A DNA stretch of 64,000 nucleotides from Hyposmocoma kahamanoa (taxonomy: Eukaryota > Arthropoda > Insecta > Lepidoptera > Cosmopterigidae): contig NW_020653715.1 of assembly GCF_003589595.1 (NCBI RefSeq), forward strand, positions 63,950 through 127,949. The letters run 5' to 3'. The stretch's first letter is position 1. The number at the start of each line of letters is the position of its first letter. A model generated the notes under the pieces. The model was not told the DNA's origin, did not search any database, and saw only the letters and a list, made by a program, of their open reading frames with translations. A program made the translations under genes and the position numbers. Of the stretch, positions 12,021 to 22,100 are shown piece by piece.

Positions 12021-13835
12021 TTAAAGTTGCAGTATTGTGGACGTTAAAATTCTTTCTTCTTTTCTTTGGACCCGCCAGTTGCGGGGGGCGGAACATGAAA
12101 TTCAACGTCGTTAAACTTAATTTCACATTCCTAACGTCCTTTGTGGGAATAGTCTATCCCGCCAAAGGCTTAGAATCCAGCTCTGCTTTTCGTTTCGGCA
12201 TATGATTTTTTCGTACATAAATTTAGTTTTAGTGTCAATATCATCCTTAACTCTCCTCAGTGTTCACGGCCCTATCAAGAATTTTGGTTGTACGGGCCGA
12301 ATTGTGTGTTCCTGTCCTTGTGGTCACTTACACCCTCCCGGTCGCGCGACAACACGCGTATGCTTTTAGTGCCATCGTGTGATTTATTGCAATCATCTTA
12401 TATCAAACTAGTTATTTCTACATGATCTAGAGTTCACGTAAAAAGACTGCACAGTACTAGTACAGATGATTCTCTACTTGGGAAGTTATAGTATTCCACG
12501 CTTATGCTCTGGGAGATTTGGTTGACCGCTAGCTCTCTGAATTTTAAGTAGCCAGTTACGTACTCTCCACATCACGCCATATTATACCCAAGCAAACTTA
12601 GTTTCTGAATACCTTAGTGTCCCCGTAATAGGGTTTAACGTTACCAATTGAACCTTGTCCACCACTGTGTGGATACTTGAAAGGACCATCGTCCTAGACG
12701 CCTATCTGTATTCTAGAAAAGTACTTGAGGCCACTATCTACACGAATTTAAGCTATATTAATACTCACGGGATCATGTGCTAAGCTTATTCACGCCCAAA
12801 TAACTGTTTTATTTATGTCTGAACCTTTTAAAATTACTACTGTTTCTCAAATGAGTGATAGGAAGCGCAATTGAGTATTCTAGCACTGTACACCTATATT
12901 TTGGAGACCTTTGCTGCTCACGCCGTTACGACGATCTTCTTGTGATCGTGATGTGGAGTAAGTTTTATTTTTATATAGGTAGTTGCACTAATTGACCTAC
13001 AACTTATAAACATATCTCTACCTCTGTAAATTCGGACTATTCATTATTTTGACCTAGTAATGGTATCCGGAACCTGCTCATCTCGTAGTGGTAACCGCTA
13101 AGCCACAGAGGTAATTGCATTCAGGTTATTGAATAAGTACTACGATGTTCAGCGTCTGCTTTATTTGAGCGTCTGTTGATTGCCATTAAACCTCGCCGCT
13201 CCCCGCATCTGGCCGCAGCCCTCTCCCCCGTCGTCGACAGTCCGCTCAACTTTTGTATCGCGAATGACAAAAGCGACACCGAAATTGAGATATTAGAATG
13301 AGTTAAAGCGCTCCGAACTTTGGAAAAGGACACTTGTCTTGATTGCTGAAATTTTAAAATTGAATAGAAATGGAAGAGGTTTTCGTCGAATGAACATTTT
13401 TGTGTTCAAATATTGTTTTCTCCCGACTTGCAGTTGCAAATCGGCTCCTGGCCAATCTATGATATAGTGTGTCTATGAGAGGTCGTTTTAGTACTCGAGC
13501 CATTTTGTGATCTACTGTGTTATCAATTTTGCTGTAATTTAGACTGTATTGTACTCGCAACTCGAAAGTTAAGTACGAACTTGTATATTGTGTTAAAAAA
13601 ATAAAATAAATATAATACGTATATATAGACATATGGTGTCCGCTCGTAGCATTCACAGTGCTTGGTCTAGCGTCTAGCGTCTGTTTACAACTTCGACGTG
13701 TACCTAGATCTAACGGTTTCAGCCGCTTCGTCACTGTGAAAGGGAGGACGCCGAAACCAGCGGCATATAGTTTTCATTTACTAATTACGAAACTTGTACG
13801 TTAATATATAACATCATTGTACGTAACTGTTTATA
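12021..13835. other. No supported gene
   Basis: Nothing recognisable on either strand. The 126-codon minus frame at 13354-13734 has a plausible length but no known motif and a tyrosine- and phenylalanine-rich low-information middle. The 5' part of the neighbouring BEL/Pao gag could extend into about 12021-12150 but is too degraded to assign. Confidence 0.4.
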
Positions 13836-13927
13836 TTGGTCACGAATTGCGCTGTGTACGGCTGTTTATCACCATCTAAATGGGACAAAGAGAGGAATTT
13901 CCTTCGTTTTCCGAAAGATGAAACGAG
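13836..13927 (+). CDS. THAP zinc-finger exon, N-terminal half
   Basis: The plus strand encodes a THAP-type C2CH finger start: NCAVYGC gives the Cys-x4-Cys pair, followed by WDKERNFLRFPKDET, which contains the conserved FP after the aromatic residue. The frame ends at a good 5' splice site (AG/GTAAAT at 13927/13928) in phase 2. THAP domains bind DNA and occur in host transcription factors and in P-element-type transposases. The codon at the expected start is TTG rather than ATG, and a stop lies just upstream, so either the start has been lost or the true start is in another exon. I did not find the second half (Cys-x2-His) within the following kilobase. It could be a pseudogene or transposon fragment. 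Confidence 0.55.
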
Positions 13928-14854
13928 GTAAATAAAAAAAACGTACGTCTAAGAGTCATTCAGTTATTGTTTTCTTCATTTATTTAGTGCAGAGTAACAT
14001 ATAATACAAATTTATTATATCAAAATAATGAGATGTAAATTAGTAGACAAGGGTTCTCGAATTTTCAATTCATGTATTAGCTTTTTTTAAAATAAACCTT
14101 CAGGATTGTTCTAGTATTGAATTAGTGAAAAATATAATTGATATAAATAGCTAATAAACATGTGTAATTATTAGAATTCTATTAATAGAATTATAGATAA
14201 CAGATTCGCGTTAGAAATTTCGCTATGTTACCGCTCTGACGAGAAAGTGATTGGTAACCCTGCCACTTCACGCACACATTTGCGCGTGTGCAGATAGCGC
14301 CTTGCTGTATGAGTAGTAGTAGGTAAATAACTTTCGACTGTTGTATCGAGAGCCCGGGGTGTGGTATAAGTATGCTTATACGCTGGTAACGATAACACAT
14401 GTAAAACACCTATAAATAATAACAATGCAGTTCACAAAGAAAAAGAAACTTCGAATTAACTGTTAAATATTCCAGCAAATTAATACTAAAGAAAAAGAAA
14501 ACCACACATTCTTTGTCAGATTTAGTTAAATACCGAATCAACCGTAGTGGCGCCGGTAATTACGTTACAGCGCTACGACAATGAGTAAAGGATTTTGCTA
14601 TTCGATTACAAGGAACATTTAATTTATTCATAAATTTATTTATATAGCACCAACAGATTACAAATTACGGAACTAGCCATCGAAAGGACGTTTAAAAAAG
14701 GCAATATGTGTCCTTTTATGCGATTTAATTAATAAAAGTGTCACAAGTTATATGGGTTTGGCTTAAAACTAATTAGCAATCACTGTTGGTACGAGGCGTC
14801 ATTGTAAAGGGTTGGCGCACGTAACATATAAACATTTGAAATGATAACAATATT
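13928..14854. other. No supported gene
   Basis: If the THAP exon is real, this begins its intron. No acceptor followed by the expected THAP C-terminal half was found. Overlapping minus frames at about 14191-14425 look like chance. Confidence 0.35.
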
Positions 14855-15690
14855 TCGATGGTAGAAATGTGAAATGTCGTTAGACATTTTGTCGTAAGAC
14901 ATTACGACCCTCGTAATGTCGTAAGCGACATTTTGTATACCCTGTTTCAAATGAATTGAGAGTAAAGGTAAACATTGAGTGCATTGACCCGACCATAGTC
15001 GGTTTAGTGATGGGCAATTGTAGAGTAATTTACTAATCAATTATTGAATGAATCAGATCGATCAATTGAATCTGTTGGACTAACATCAAGTGAATTCCGC
15101 GCATTTGACCGTTGTAAATTGATTGAAGGTGATACATAAAAAAACGTTTCTTTATTTACGATTATTGACATTTATTGTTTAAAAGTTAGAAGCTATCAGT
15201 TAAATACAGAAAATTATGAAAATACTTGATAGTTAACAAGCCGCTAAATCGTTTGTAAACGGTACAGAAATAAGAGTTGGTCAAATGACTTCAAGACGTA
15301 AGTTTCTGGTGACTCTTGAGGCAATCACTTATTCAAACTATGATTCACTCAATTGAACTTTTTTCCGTACATCCCTATGCAACCATAGACATTCTAGACT
15401 ATGGATTGTCAAATCAATCTCAGTTTTCGGCGAAGATTTTTCAATTATGATTTTATAATGCATAACAAACGAATATTGTTGGAAAAAGTGGTGAGATATC
15501 TAGTGGAAACCTACAAAATACACATAAAAGTGTTACTTATTCCATATAGTGAGTGATTTCTTCAGAATTTTAACCCAACTGGTTTGTTTACGTTTACTCT
15601 CAATTCTATTGAAATAGACTATAGTGAGGAACATTTTCCATTATGACAAAATATTTCTTACGACATTTCAAATTTCTCTCCTCGATTTGG
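14855..15690. mobile_element. Inverted-repeat element, MITE-like
   Basis: Bases 14855-14979 and 15583-15690 are imperfect inverted repeats of about 110 bases. Both contain the word GAAATGTCGT followed by TTTTGTC, and further in AATTGAGAGTAAA with GTAAAC on the left, mirrored on the right. The interior has no open frame of interest and contains a second candidate element (15005-15377). This is the shape of a non-autonomous DNA transposon. Its exact ends and target duplication are not clear. A small extra hairpin (CATTACGA/TCGTAATG) lies inside the left arm near 14900-14920. Confidence 0.5.
15005..15377. mobile_element. Possible hAT-like MITE nested inside
   Basis: It starts TAGTGATGGGCAA and ends TACATCCCTA, so read inward the two ends are TAGTGATG and TAGGGATG, the style of hAT termini. 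The sequences just inside are AATTGA/TGAATCA-rich on both sides. No protein is encoded. The 8-bp target duplication expected of hAT was looked for and not found, so the call is weak; it could also be part of the outer element. Confidence 0.3.
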
Positions 15691-16344
15691 TAATGTACAG
15701 TATTTTTGAAAGTAAACTATTAAACGTTTTCATGTTATTTCTTGCACGTGTTTTTTTAATTTATTTTTTGTATGTCGTGAAAAAACCGTTATAATACAAA
15801 AATAGACGCGTACTTGATTACTATGATCGCATTTTTTTTTATTTAATTGCAATGTTAGGAATAATTTTCACTGAATGTCAGTTCTTCTTATAAAGTAAAG
15901 TAGACTTACCAATGTAATATAGAGGTACAAACAGTTATCCCTGAGTGCACTACTACTACTTACTTTGCTATTCTGTGGCGGGACGGTTCACTCACAGGGC
16001 AAGTGTGCTGAGGCGAAGCAAGGTGAAGCGAGGCAAATGTGATGTAGTGATACTCGCTGGTTAACATCGATTATTCGAAGGCTTGTGAAGTGAATTTTAT
16101 GGCTTAGTCTTCGTCTTTTAGGAGTTCTTCTTCTTCCTGTCCTGATATCACGCTGTGTGGTGTAGGCACAACATGTATTTTTCTTCAACTCTCCCCTATC
16201 CAATTTCAATATAGTTATTTTTTACAACTTAATCTGTCTGTCGCTTAGTTGATACTTAAGTGTAAAATAAATAATCAATAAGTACCTGATGTCTGTCACT
16301 CTCATCAAGTGTACTCTCATGCAGTAGGCAATCGTGCGTTTTTG
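15691..16344. other. No supported gene
   Basis: AT-rich, with a poly(T) run near 15830. Nothing recognised. Confidence 0.4.
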
Positions 16345-16440
16345 TTGTTAGATAGTTGTAGTCGTTGTTGTCAAACATCGACATAGATACCTATCATCAC
16401 GCCTGTCTCCAACTAAGGTAGGTAGAGACCATGAACTCGC
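16345..16440 (+). repeat. Repeat family C, fragment
   Basis: The segment with CACGCCTGTCTCCAACTAAG and GGTAGGTAGAGACCATGA is similar to 28430-28520 (CTTCCACTGGGGTAGGCAGA). It is a diverged copy of a repeat whose core word CTGTCTCCCACTGGGGTAGG I know to be frequent in lepidopteran DNA. Boundaries are approximate. Confidence 0.45.
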
Positions 16441-16703
16441 TCCACTCGCAAACATGCCAATGTCTTTGACTGGGCCTTGCTTAAGGACGCCCCGATCTGA
16501 TCTCTCCATGATTTCATGAAACGCTACGTGTTCGCAAAACAGCAGGTTGTTCATAATTACCACGGATTCTTATTATTCGAACAACAGATCTACGATTTCA
16601 ATAGATATAGCACATTTGTTTGACTTCTCATGTAGAGCTGTATTAGCAAACTTTAAAAAATCCAAAAGTTAACGGTAGCGTGTGTGTCAGTGATATGAAT
16701 TCC

Positions 16704-16836
16704 TTTTTGAGAGATTCCGGCAACGAAGTAGACTTCGTTGTTATTAACACGGAATCTCTCAAAAACCGAGGCGTTGCTGATATAGATATTAAATAAAAAA
16801 AAAAAAAAAAAAAAAAGATATCAGCAACGCCTCGGT
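16704..16836. repeat. Two adjacent hairpins around poly(A)
   Basis: Hairpin 1 has perfect 16-base arms (TTTTTGAGAGATTCCG at 16704-16719 and its complement at 16750-16765), with a second perfect stem (CAACGAAGT/ACTTCGTTG) nested in its loop. Hairpin 2 starts at the next base. Its perfect 18-base arms (16766-16783 and 16818-16835, CCGAGGCGTTGCTGATAT and complement) enclose ATAGATATTAAAT plus a run of over 20 A. No coding role is evident. Confidence 0.85.
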
Positions 16837-19667
16837 CCAACATATGCGTTCATGACATCGTCGGACTGGGCAGCCGAGGAATTATTCTCCGCATCGTACT
16901 CCTTCGTGTACTCGAGTCACCAATGGTTGCAAATTACAACACAGTTTTATCGTTGATCAGTACGTTCAATCACTCAGCCACGGCTTACTCGAAATTTCCG
17001 CTTACACGGTTTACTAAAATGGAGTAAATTAATTAGCAAATGCAAACGCTCAATCTTTTCATCTGTCAACTGTTAGCAAAAGCTATATTAGCCAATTATT
17101 CAGTTTAAAGTGCTTATTACTGGCAATAACTATCACGTTTCAATATATTAAGTTGCCGATTTTACTTCAGTATAATCGATGAAAGAATAAAACGGCAACA
17201 CTAAATACGATTGGTGGAAAAAAAAGAAAAGGAATGACAGATTAGCTCGGGCAAGGACGGGGTAACCGTCTCTGTTTTTTCAAAAACTATTTGTGATTTT
17301 CGTTTTCTCGATTAATTGAAATATAGTTAATACGTTAAAAGGTTAGTTTCATTTTAAAAGTTCATACTTTTTAACACAACGAATGACAGCTCGTTGGTAT
17401 ATTGGCGCCGTAGTAACTTCGTTCGGAAATCATCCGCAATAATCGATTTTATTTTTGTTACGAAAATTAACATAACAATACCAAGGTTAATTCGTGCATT
17501 TAATAGAGTTTTGTTCGATAACGATGCAACACGCATCCCGCCGCGCCGTCGAAACACCCCGCAGCCCTCGGGAGGCCTCCCGGCAGTTTGCATGGCTGAT
17601 ATTAACCTATTATTGCGCCCGCTTTGTTGGTTAGCGTTCTAGTCCCTCGCCTACTTATGGACACAAACACATTTTGGTGTTGAATATATCATCCCGTCGT
17701 GTAGTGATCTCAGAATGTGCAGAATTGAAAAAAAATGAGAAAAGCCTGCTGCGCTTCGGTATTACAGTCCAGTTGACTATGGCCGCACATTCCCGCGGGG
17801 CCTTATTGTTTGTGAAATAAGATGTTAAAAAAACAAATAACATCTCTTTATTTGCTTTCATTTTATTAATAAAGACCGAGAAACTGTTCAATCTAGTTGA
17901 CTCAAATCGGGCAGTATTTTATTTTCCAAAATTATTTACAAAACTCGTAAGAAAAGCAGCCGGTGGAATCTGGATTGTCACAAAGGGAGTTGACAAATTC
18001 GGAGGAACCTAATATTGTAGTGTACGAGATAATTGTATGTTATCGTTTTTTGTAATAAGTAGGTAATAAAGTTGTTTCGATATTTTAAATGACAGAATGA
18101 AATTTAAGTATAATATTGTTGACGCAAAGGCTTTATTTTTTATTTTGAAATTATTGAAATTTACAGGGCGTTAAAATAATAATTATCTTCAATATATAGG
18201 CAATCTAAAAAAATCGATGTAAACATTTATCAATGTCACCCATTTGATAGGGAGCCCTTAATCCCTAGACAAAATGGTGGTTGTTCAAAATATAATGTAA
18301 TTCTATTATTTCAGGCGCAGCTTAAGGACCGCAGGGTCGGCGGTCGGCGGTCGGCGGTCGGCCCGCCGACGAATGGCGCGCACGCGAGCTGCATCGTAAA
18401 GCGGCCGCGAGCGACGGGCGGCTGGGGCGGCGGGGCGGTGTGGTTCGTGGACCATTCAGGCAAATATGGACGTCGTAGACACGTCTGTCATGAATATCCA
18501 AAGGGATTTCCAAGTGGATTAGGTTTTCACTTGGGTAAAGACGCTTAACGCCTGTTAAGAAAATTGATAGTAACGCGTTTCGGGCATTGCGGATGTGTGG
18601 TAATTGTATTATAAATAGGTAATTTATTTCTATAAAATGAGCATTTAGTCTTATCTGTCTTATGCACGAAGCAAAAGTAGAACGATTTACTTGATCGTTT
18701 GCTTCGGCCTGCGACATGTGCTCTGATGTTCAGAGATTGACAACGCGTGACGTGACGCGAATACTTTTGTATATAAATAGATACGTATGTTAGTGATATC
18801 TCATGAATTGTCGTATTCATAAATATAAGTAAGTTACAGAATGGGCTGCGAGAAAATTATATATAAGTTCCTCGGCACCAACGGTAAATGACAATAGACT
18901 TGTAGACTCCGTAGTTGCAGCGTCGCAGTGCTGACGCAGTAATCGCAGGTCGAACAGAACGTTGCAAAATAAATGCGGACTTCACAATATCCGTGATATA
19001 TTGCTTACCTGCTATTATTGTAATTACAAACTCAAGCGTTTAACGTTGTAAAATTTTGTTGCGGCTAACTTAGGCCGAATTTAAGCTATGTATCCTTTTT
19101 TACCTTACCTTTTTCTTAGTAAGCAGTAAACAAATATATAAAAAGGTACCACCGTTTGCACGGTCATTTTTGTTTGCTTGTGGGGACAAGTAATCATGCA
19201 CAAGTCAAATACGCCGGTACACGTGAGCATGTTGCTACGACTTACATACGAAGCTTGGGATTTAATTAGCGTGGACAGCTCTCGAGTGAGCTCGGCGTCA
19301 CTTCGCCTCGGCTCGGTTCGAGTGAGTCGAGGCGAGGCGGTTCCGTCAGCGGTGTTAAGCCAGGGCCGTCGCTAACGAACACTTGAAATCAACGCTGTAC
19401 TTCAAGCGTCTAACATTCATAGCTGAGGACATTACTGCAGACTTTGTAACTTAGAACACTGATAAATTATTTTTTTATTTTTAGACTAATTAAGTTACAG
19501 TTTCAGACTAATTATTGGTCATAGACTAATTTAGTCAAGACCAAAGAAGGTTGTATATTTTTTAGAAAATAGATATTAAATATCACTAACGGGTTGTACG
19601 TACATCGACAGTTGTTGTACTTGCTTCGGAAATTATAAGTAAAGATTGTTAACCAGGTTGTTCCCAC
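16837..19667. other. No supported gene
   Basis: Open frames here are short and motif-free. A GC-rich patch at about 18335-18440 begins with a GGTCGGC tandem run (18335-18361). An imperfect stem of TCGCCTCG-type words lies at about 19305-19345. The patch could be a CpG-rich promoter or exon but nothing confirms this. Confidence 0.4.
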
Positions 19668-19912
19668 TTATCGGTAATCATAAAGAATGTCAGGCAGCTT
19701 TTTTATAATATCAAGTGACGGAACGAACAGGTCGCGCGCCTGATGGTAAGCTACACGCCTGTACATAACAGTTACAGTACCACTCAGAGCTTTAAATTGC
19801 AAAGATCTGAGGGGCACTGCCACTGCGCCCGTCACCCTGAGACATAAGTTGACAAGTCCCAAGTGCCTGTAATTTCACCAGCACCCTTACTCTTCAAAAC
19901 CGGAACAGTGTT
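19668..19912 (-). repeat. Interspersed repeat family D (minus)
   Basis: The reverse complement aligns with 61345-61625. Shared landmarks in order are a GTTCCG word, AAG-GTAAGGGTGC-GGTGAAA, CAGGCAC-TG-GA, GGGCGCAGTGGCA, ACAGGCGTGT-GCTTACC and GTTCGT-CCGTCA before an A-rich tail. The layout resembles a LINE or SINE 3' end. The nearly intact LINE in this window ends with a comparable word order near 42745-42790. No protein is visible. Confidence 0.6.
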
Positions 19913-19998
19913 TTTTTTTAAGTTCGTTTAAACCTAGTTTACAGCAAGTTTGCTGGGGAACTCCATTTAAGCAAAATGTACCTAACTTACTAACTTGC

Positions 19999-20038
19999 AC
20001 CTAACTTGTGTGTGCGCGCGCGCACACACAAGTTAGGT
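19999..20038. repeat. Perfect 40-bp palindrome
   Basis: The two 20-base halves are exact reverse complements with no spacer. The outer part is ACCTAACTTGTGTG and the centre is (GC)n. A third, non-palindromic copy of the outer word (CCTAACTT) lies just upstream at about 19981. The palindrome ends within a few bases of where the LINE endonuclease homology of the next feature stops. Confidence 0.95.
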
Positions 20039-20040
20039 AC

Positions 20041-20285
20041 AAGTTTATTTAGATTAAGTCGACACTCAGAATAATAATATCTATGTTAACTTTTAATTAC
20101 GATAAAGCAATTTCAAAATCAGTAAAATTTGAATATATACTTCGTATGTTCTGAGAGATCATACTTAAATTTGAGCTTTTATGTGTAAGGAATTTATGTA
20201 AATCTTGCACTGAACATTCAAACGAGGAGGCCATTACACCTTTGTCTAATTCTTGCACGGTGTGAAATCTGCTATCCATAATAGA
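20041..20285 (-). pseudogene. LINE ORF2 start, endonuclease N-terminus
   Basis: On the minus strand the frame from about 20279 gives a LINE ORF2 beginning. After about 35 residues comes SMISQNIRSIYSNF, the first block of an apurinic-type (EEP) endonuclease with its conserved asparagine. A stop follows at about 20100, after which the same frame resumes with VNIDIIILS, matching the start of the next conserved block. The rest of the endonuclease and all of the reverse transcriptase are missing, cut at the palindrome at 19999-20038. Together with the ORF1 remnant upstream it is the 5' half of a LINE with 3' loss, which is the opposite of the usual 5' truncation. Confidence 0.7.
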
Positions 20286-20689
20286 TTATTAAAAATTTGA
20301 AATACGCAATCAGTACTGAATTCATATAACCTAAGTGTTAATATATGACGAATCATATGATACAAAATATATTAAATATATATACTTAATTATATTTAAC
20401 TGGATTTCACAATGGAGTTTATGTAAGTATTGTATGTTGTTGGTGTTGCGAAGTGTTATGAGAGTGAGTGTGTGAGTTGTAAAAGTGTGTGCTCGCATGA
20501 TGAGAGTGAGTGTAGTATTGTTATGGTGGACTATACCATTGTTGCCTTTTCTTAAAAATAACAAAATTAGATTAGTGAGATTAAGGCAGGAAAGAAATAA
20601 CAAAGAAACAAACTAAGTAGCAAAAAAATAAAATAAAAAATAAACAGTGCCAAATGTAGTCAGATTTCCTGCATTAAATGGTGAACCGG
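20286..20689 (-). other. LINE inter-ORF region
   Basis: The space between the ORF1 and ORF2 remnants of the same minus-strand LINE. It has a run of ACTC/CACA-rich words (about 20460-20515 on the plus strand as GAGTGAGTGT) and a 90-codon open frame without a domain. It is probably spacer of the element. Confidence 0.4.
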
Positions 20690-21495
20690 AGACTCACTTT
20701 TTATGATAATAACTGGAGAGTTCTCGTCCTTACGCATGTAAACTTTACCAAATGAAGTCCAGCAAATTTATAGTTATTCGATTTTGACAAGTCTCTAGCT
20801 AAGAAGTAAAGACGAGCACCCTTAACAGTGAGGTATTCTGATACAAAAACTGGTGTATCTTCATTTATAGTGAGTCCAAGATGCTTAGCGCGTAATTTAT
20901 CTTTGTTTTTAATATTGAAGGATTTGCAATACTTTAAAAATCGTTCTTAATTAAGGTAGAGCAAATTTCGGCAATTATGGGAGTATTTCTTTCTTCAGAT
21001 TTTCGTCCTTGAATTCTAAATATATCTTTAATATCTGATTTTTCGATTTTGCAATTTACATATTTAGATAAGCATGTAACTAAATTTATTAAGTCATCTT
21101 TTGTCTCCAATCTCTTTTTCGGAATATTTTTTATTTCCAGACAGGTTTTTCTACTACCACGCTGTAAGTCCTCCATTCTCTCTTCTAGCATATTAATAAT
21201 ATGCTCTCTATCCTTTCTTGCCTGAGTTTCAAGTACTGTAATTCTCTTCTGAAGTTCTTCATTTTTGCTTGGACAAGAAATCCATTGACTGTTCGATTTT
21301 TTGGTTAACCGTTTTAATCTCATTAAGGTTAGAGTTGATCACGCTTAATTCTTTTTTTTTCTCAGGAGCTAGCAAATCCGTGATCGTCGATTTTATTTCT
21401 TCCATAAGTGAACTATGATTGGAATCTCCTCATCTCTCTTCCTTTTGAATCGTTGGGAAACAAAAGTATTGGGAGGAGTTCTTTCAGGGTTGAAT
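20690..21495 (-). pseudogene. LINE ORF1, coiled coil plus RRM-like
   Basis: Minus-strand frames from about 21490 to 20690 together read as a LINE ORF1 (Gag-like RNA-binding protein). The N-terminal basic segment holds RFKRKR (about 21440). A helical, coiled-coil-prone middle runs through ELQKRITVLETQARK. Then comes an RRM-like part with LEIKNIPK and TPIIAEI, continuing past the stop at about 20934 as LGLTINEDTPVFVSEYLT and NNYKFAGLH. Such proteins coat the LINE RNA. The longest unbroken piece is 129 codons (20934-21323). Two or more frame breaks make it non-functional. It lies directly upstream of the endonuclease remnant of the same strand. Confidence 0.75.
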
Positions 21496-21496
21496 T

Positions 21497-21516
21497 CATT
21501 CATTCATTCATTCATT
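21497..21516. repeat. (CATT)5 microsatellite
   Basis: A clean tetranucleotide run of about 20 bases at the 5' edge of the LINE ORF1 remnant. Confidence 0.9.
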
Positions 21517-21686
21517 AGGAGAAATACCTATCCATTTCTGTTTGAGTGCACTAGGGCCAGATATATCAAAAGAGTCCACAGGACTTCATAAGATGTGAGG
21601 GTAGATATATATTTCTCTGTCTCTCTTTTCTCTCTCTTCCACCGTCCGTCATAGATGGATGCAACTATTTGCGCGGTACCAGGCAA

Positions 21687-22100
21687 TCATAAATGCCAGG
21701 AGGTCGAAAAAGTACGCTGCGTAGTGGGCGGGACCAATATATGCACGCGAGGACGTAGTGCAATGGGCAGGAACCGTTGTTAAAATGGCGTGAAATGTGG
21801 AGGTGACCCGTGCCCAGCAGTGGGACGTATTAACGGGTTGACGATGAAGTGAATGTGTTAAATAGCTCGTACCGGGAGCGAAGAATAGAATGGTGCAGTA
21901 CTCACACAATCTTCAATTGTCCTCCTCAAGAATAACGTCTTGTAAGTAACCATAAATGCTTGAAAGTCTAGATAGTACGCCGCGTAGTAAGTAAGTGGGG
22001 CCAATTTACGTACGTGGTGACGTAGTGCAGTGGGCAGGAACCGCTTGTAAAGATGGCGTCAAGTGTGGGTGCAGAATGGTGCAGTACCCACACAAATATA
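21687..22100 (+). repeat. Diverged tandem duplication of ~115-240 bp
   Basis: Bases 21687-21803 and 21945-22065 align over about 115 positions. They share landmarks CATAAATGC, GTACGC-GCGTAGT, GGACCAAT/GGGCCAAT, GACGTAGTGCA-TGGGCAGGA and ATGGCGT-AA-TGTGG. A second shared word, GGTGCAGTAC-CACACAA, follows each copy at different distances, so a longer unit with an internal indel was duplicated. The first copy alone carries GTGCCCAGCAGTGGGACGTA, a phrase typical of lepidopteran RTE LINE tails. Confidence 0.7.

Noticed and set aside
13354..13734. 126-codon minus frame
   Set aside because: No recognisable motif, low-information aromatic-rich middle, and no splice or promoter context.
18322..18717. 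131-codon minus frame over a GC patch
   Set aside because: The GC-rich end is a GGTCGGC tandem run with few stops by composition, and no domain is visible.
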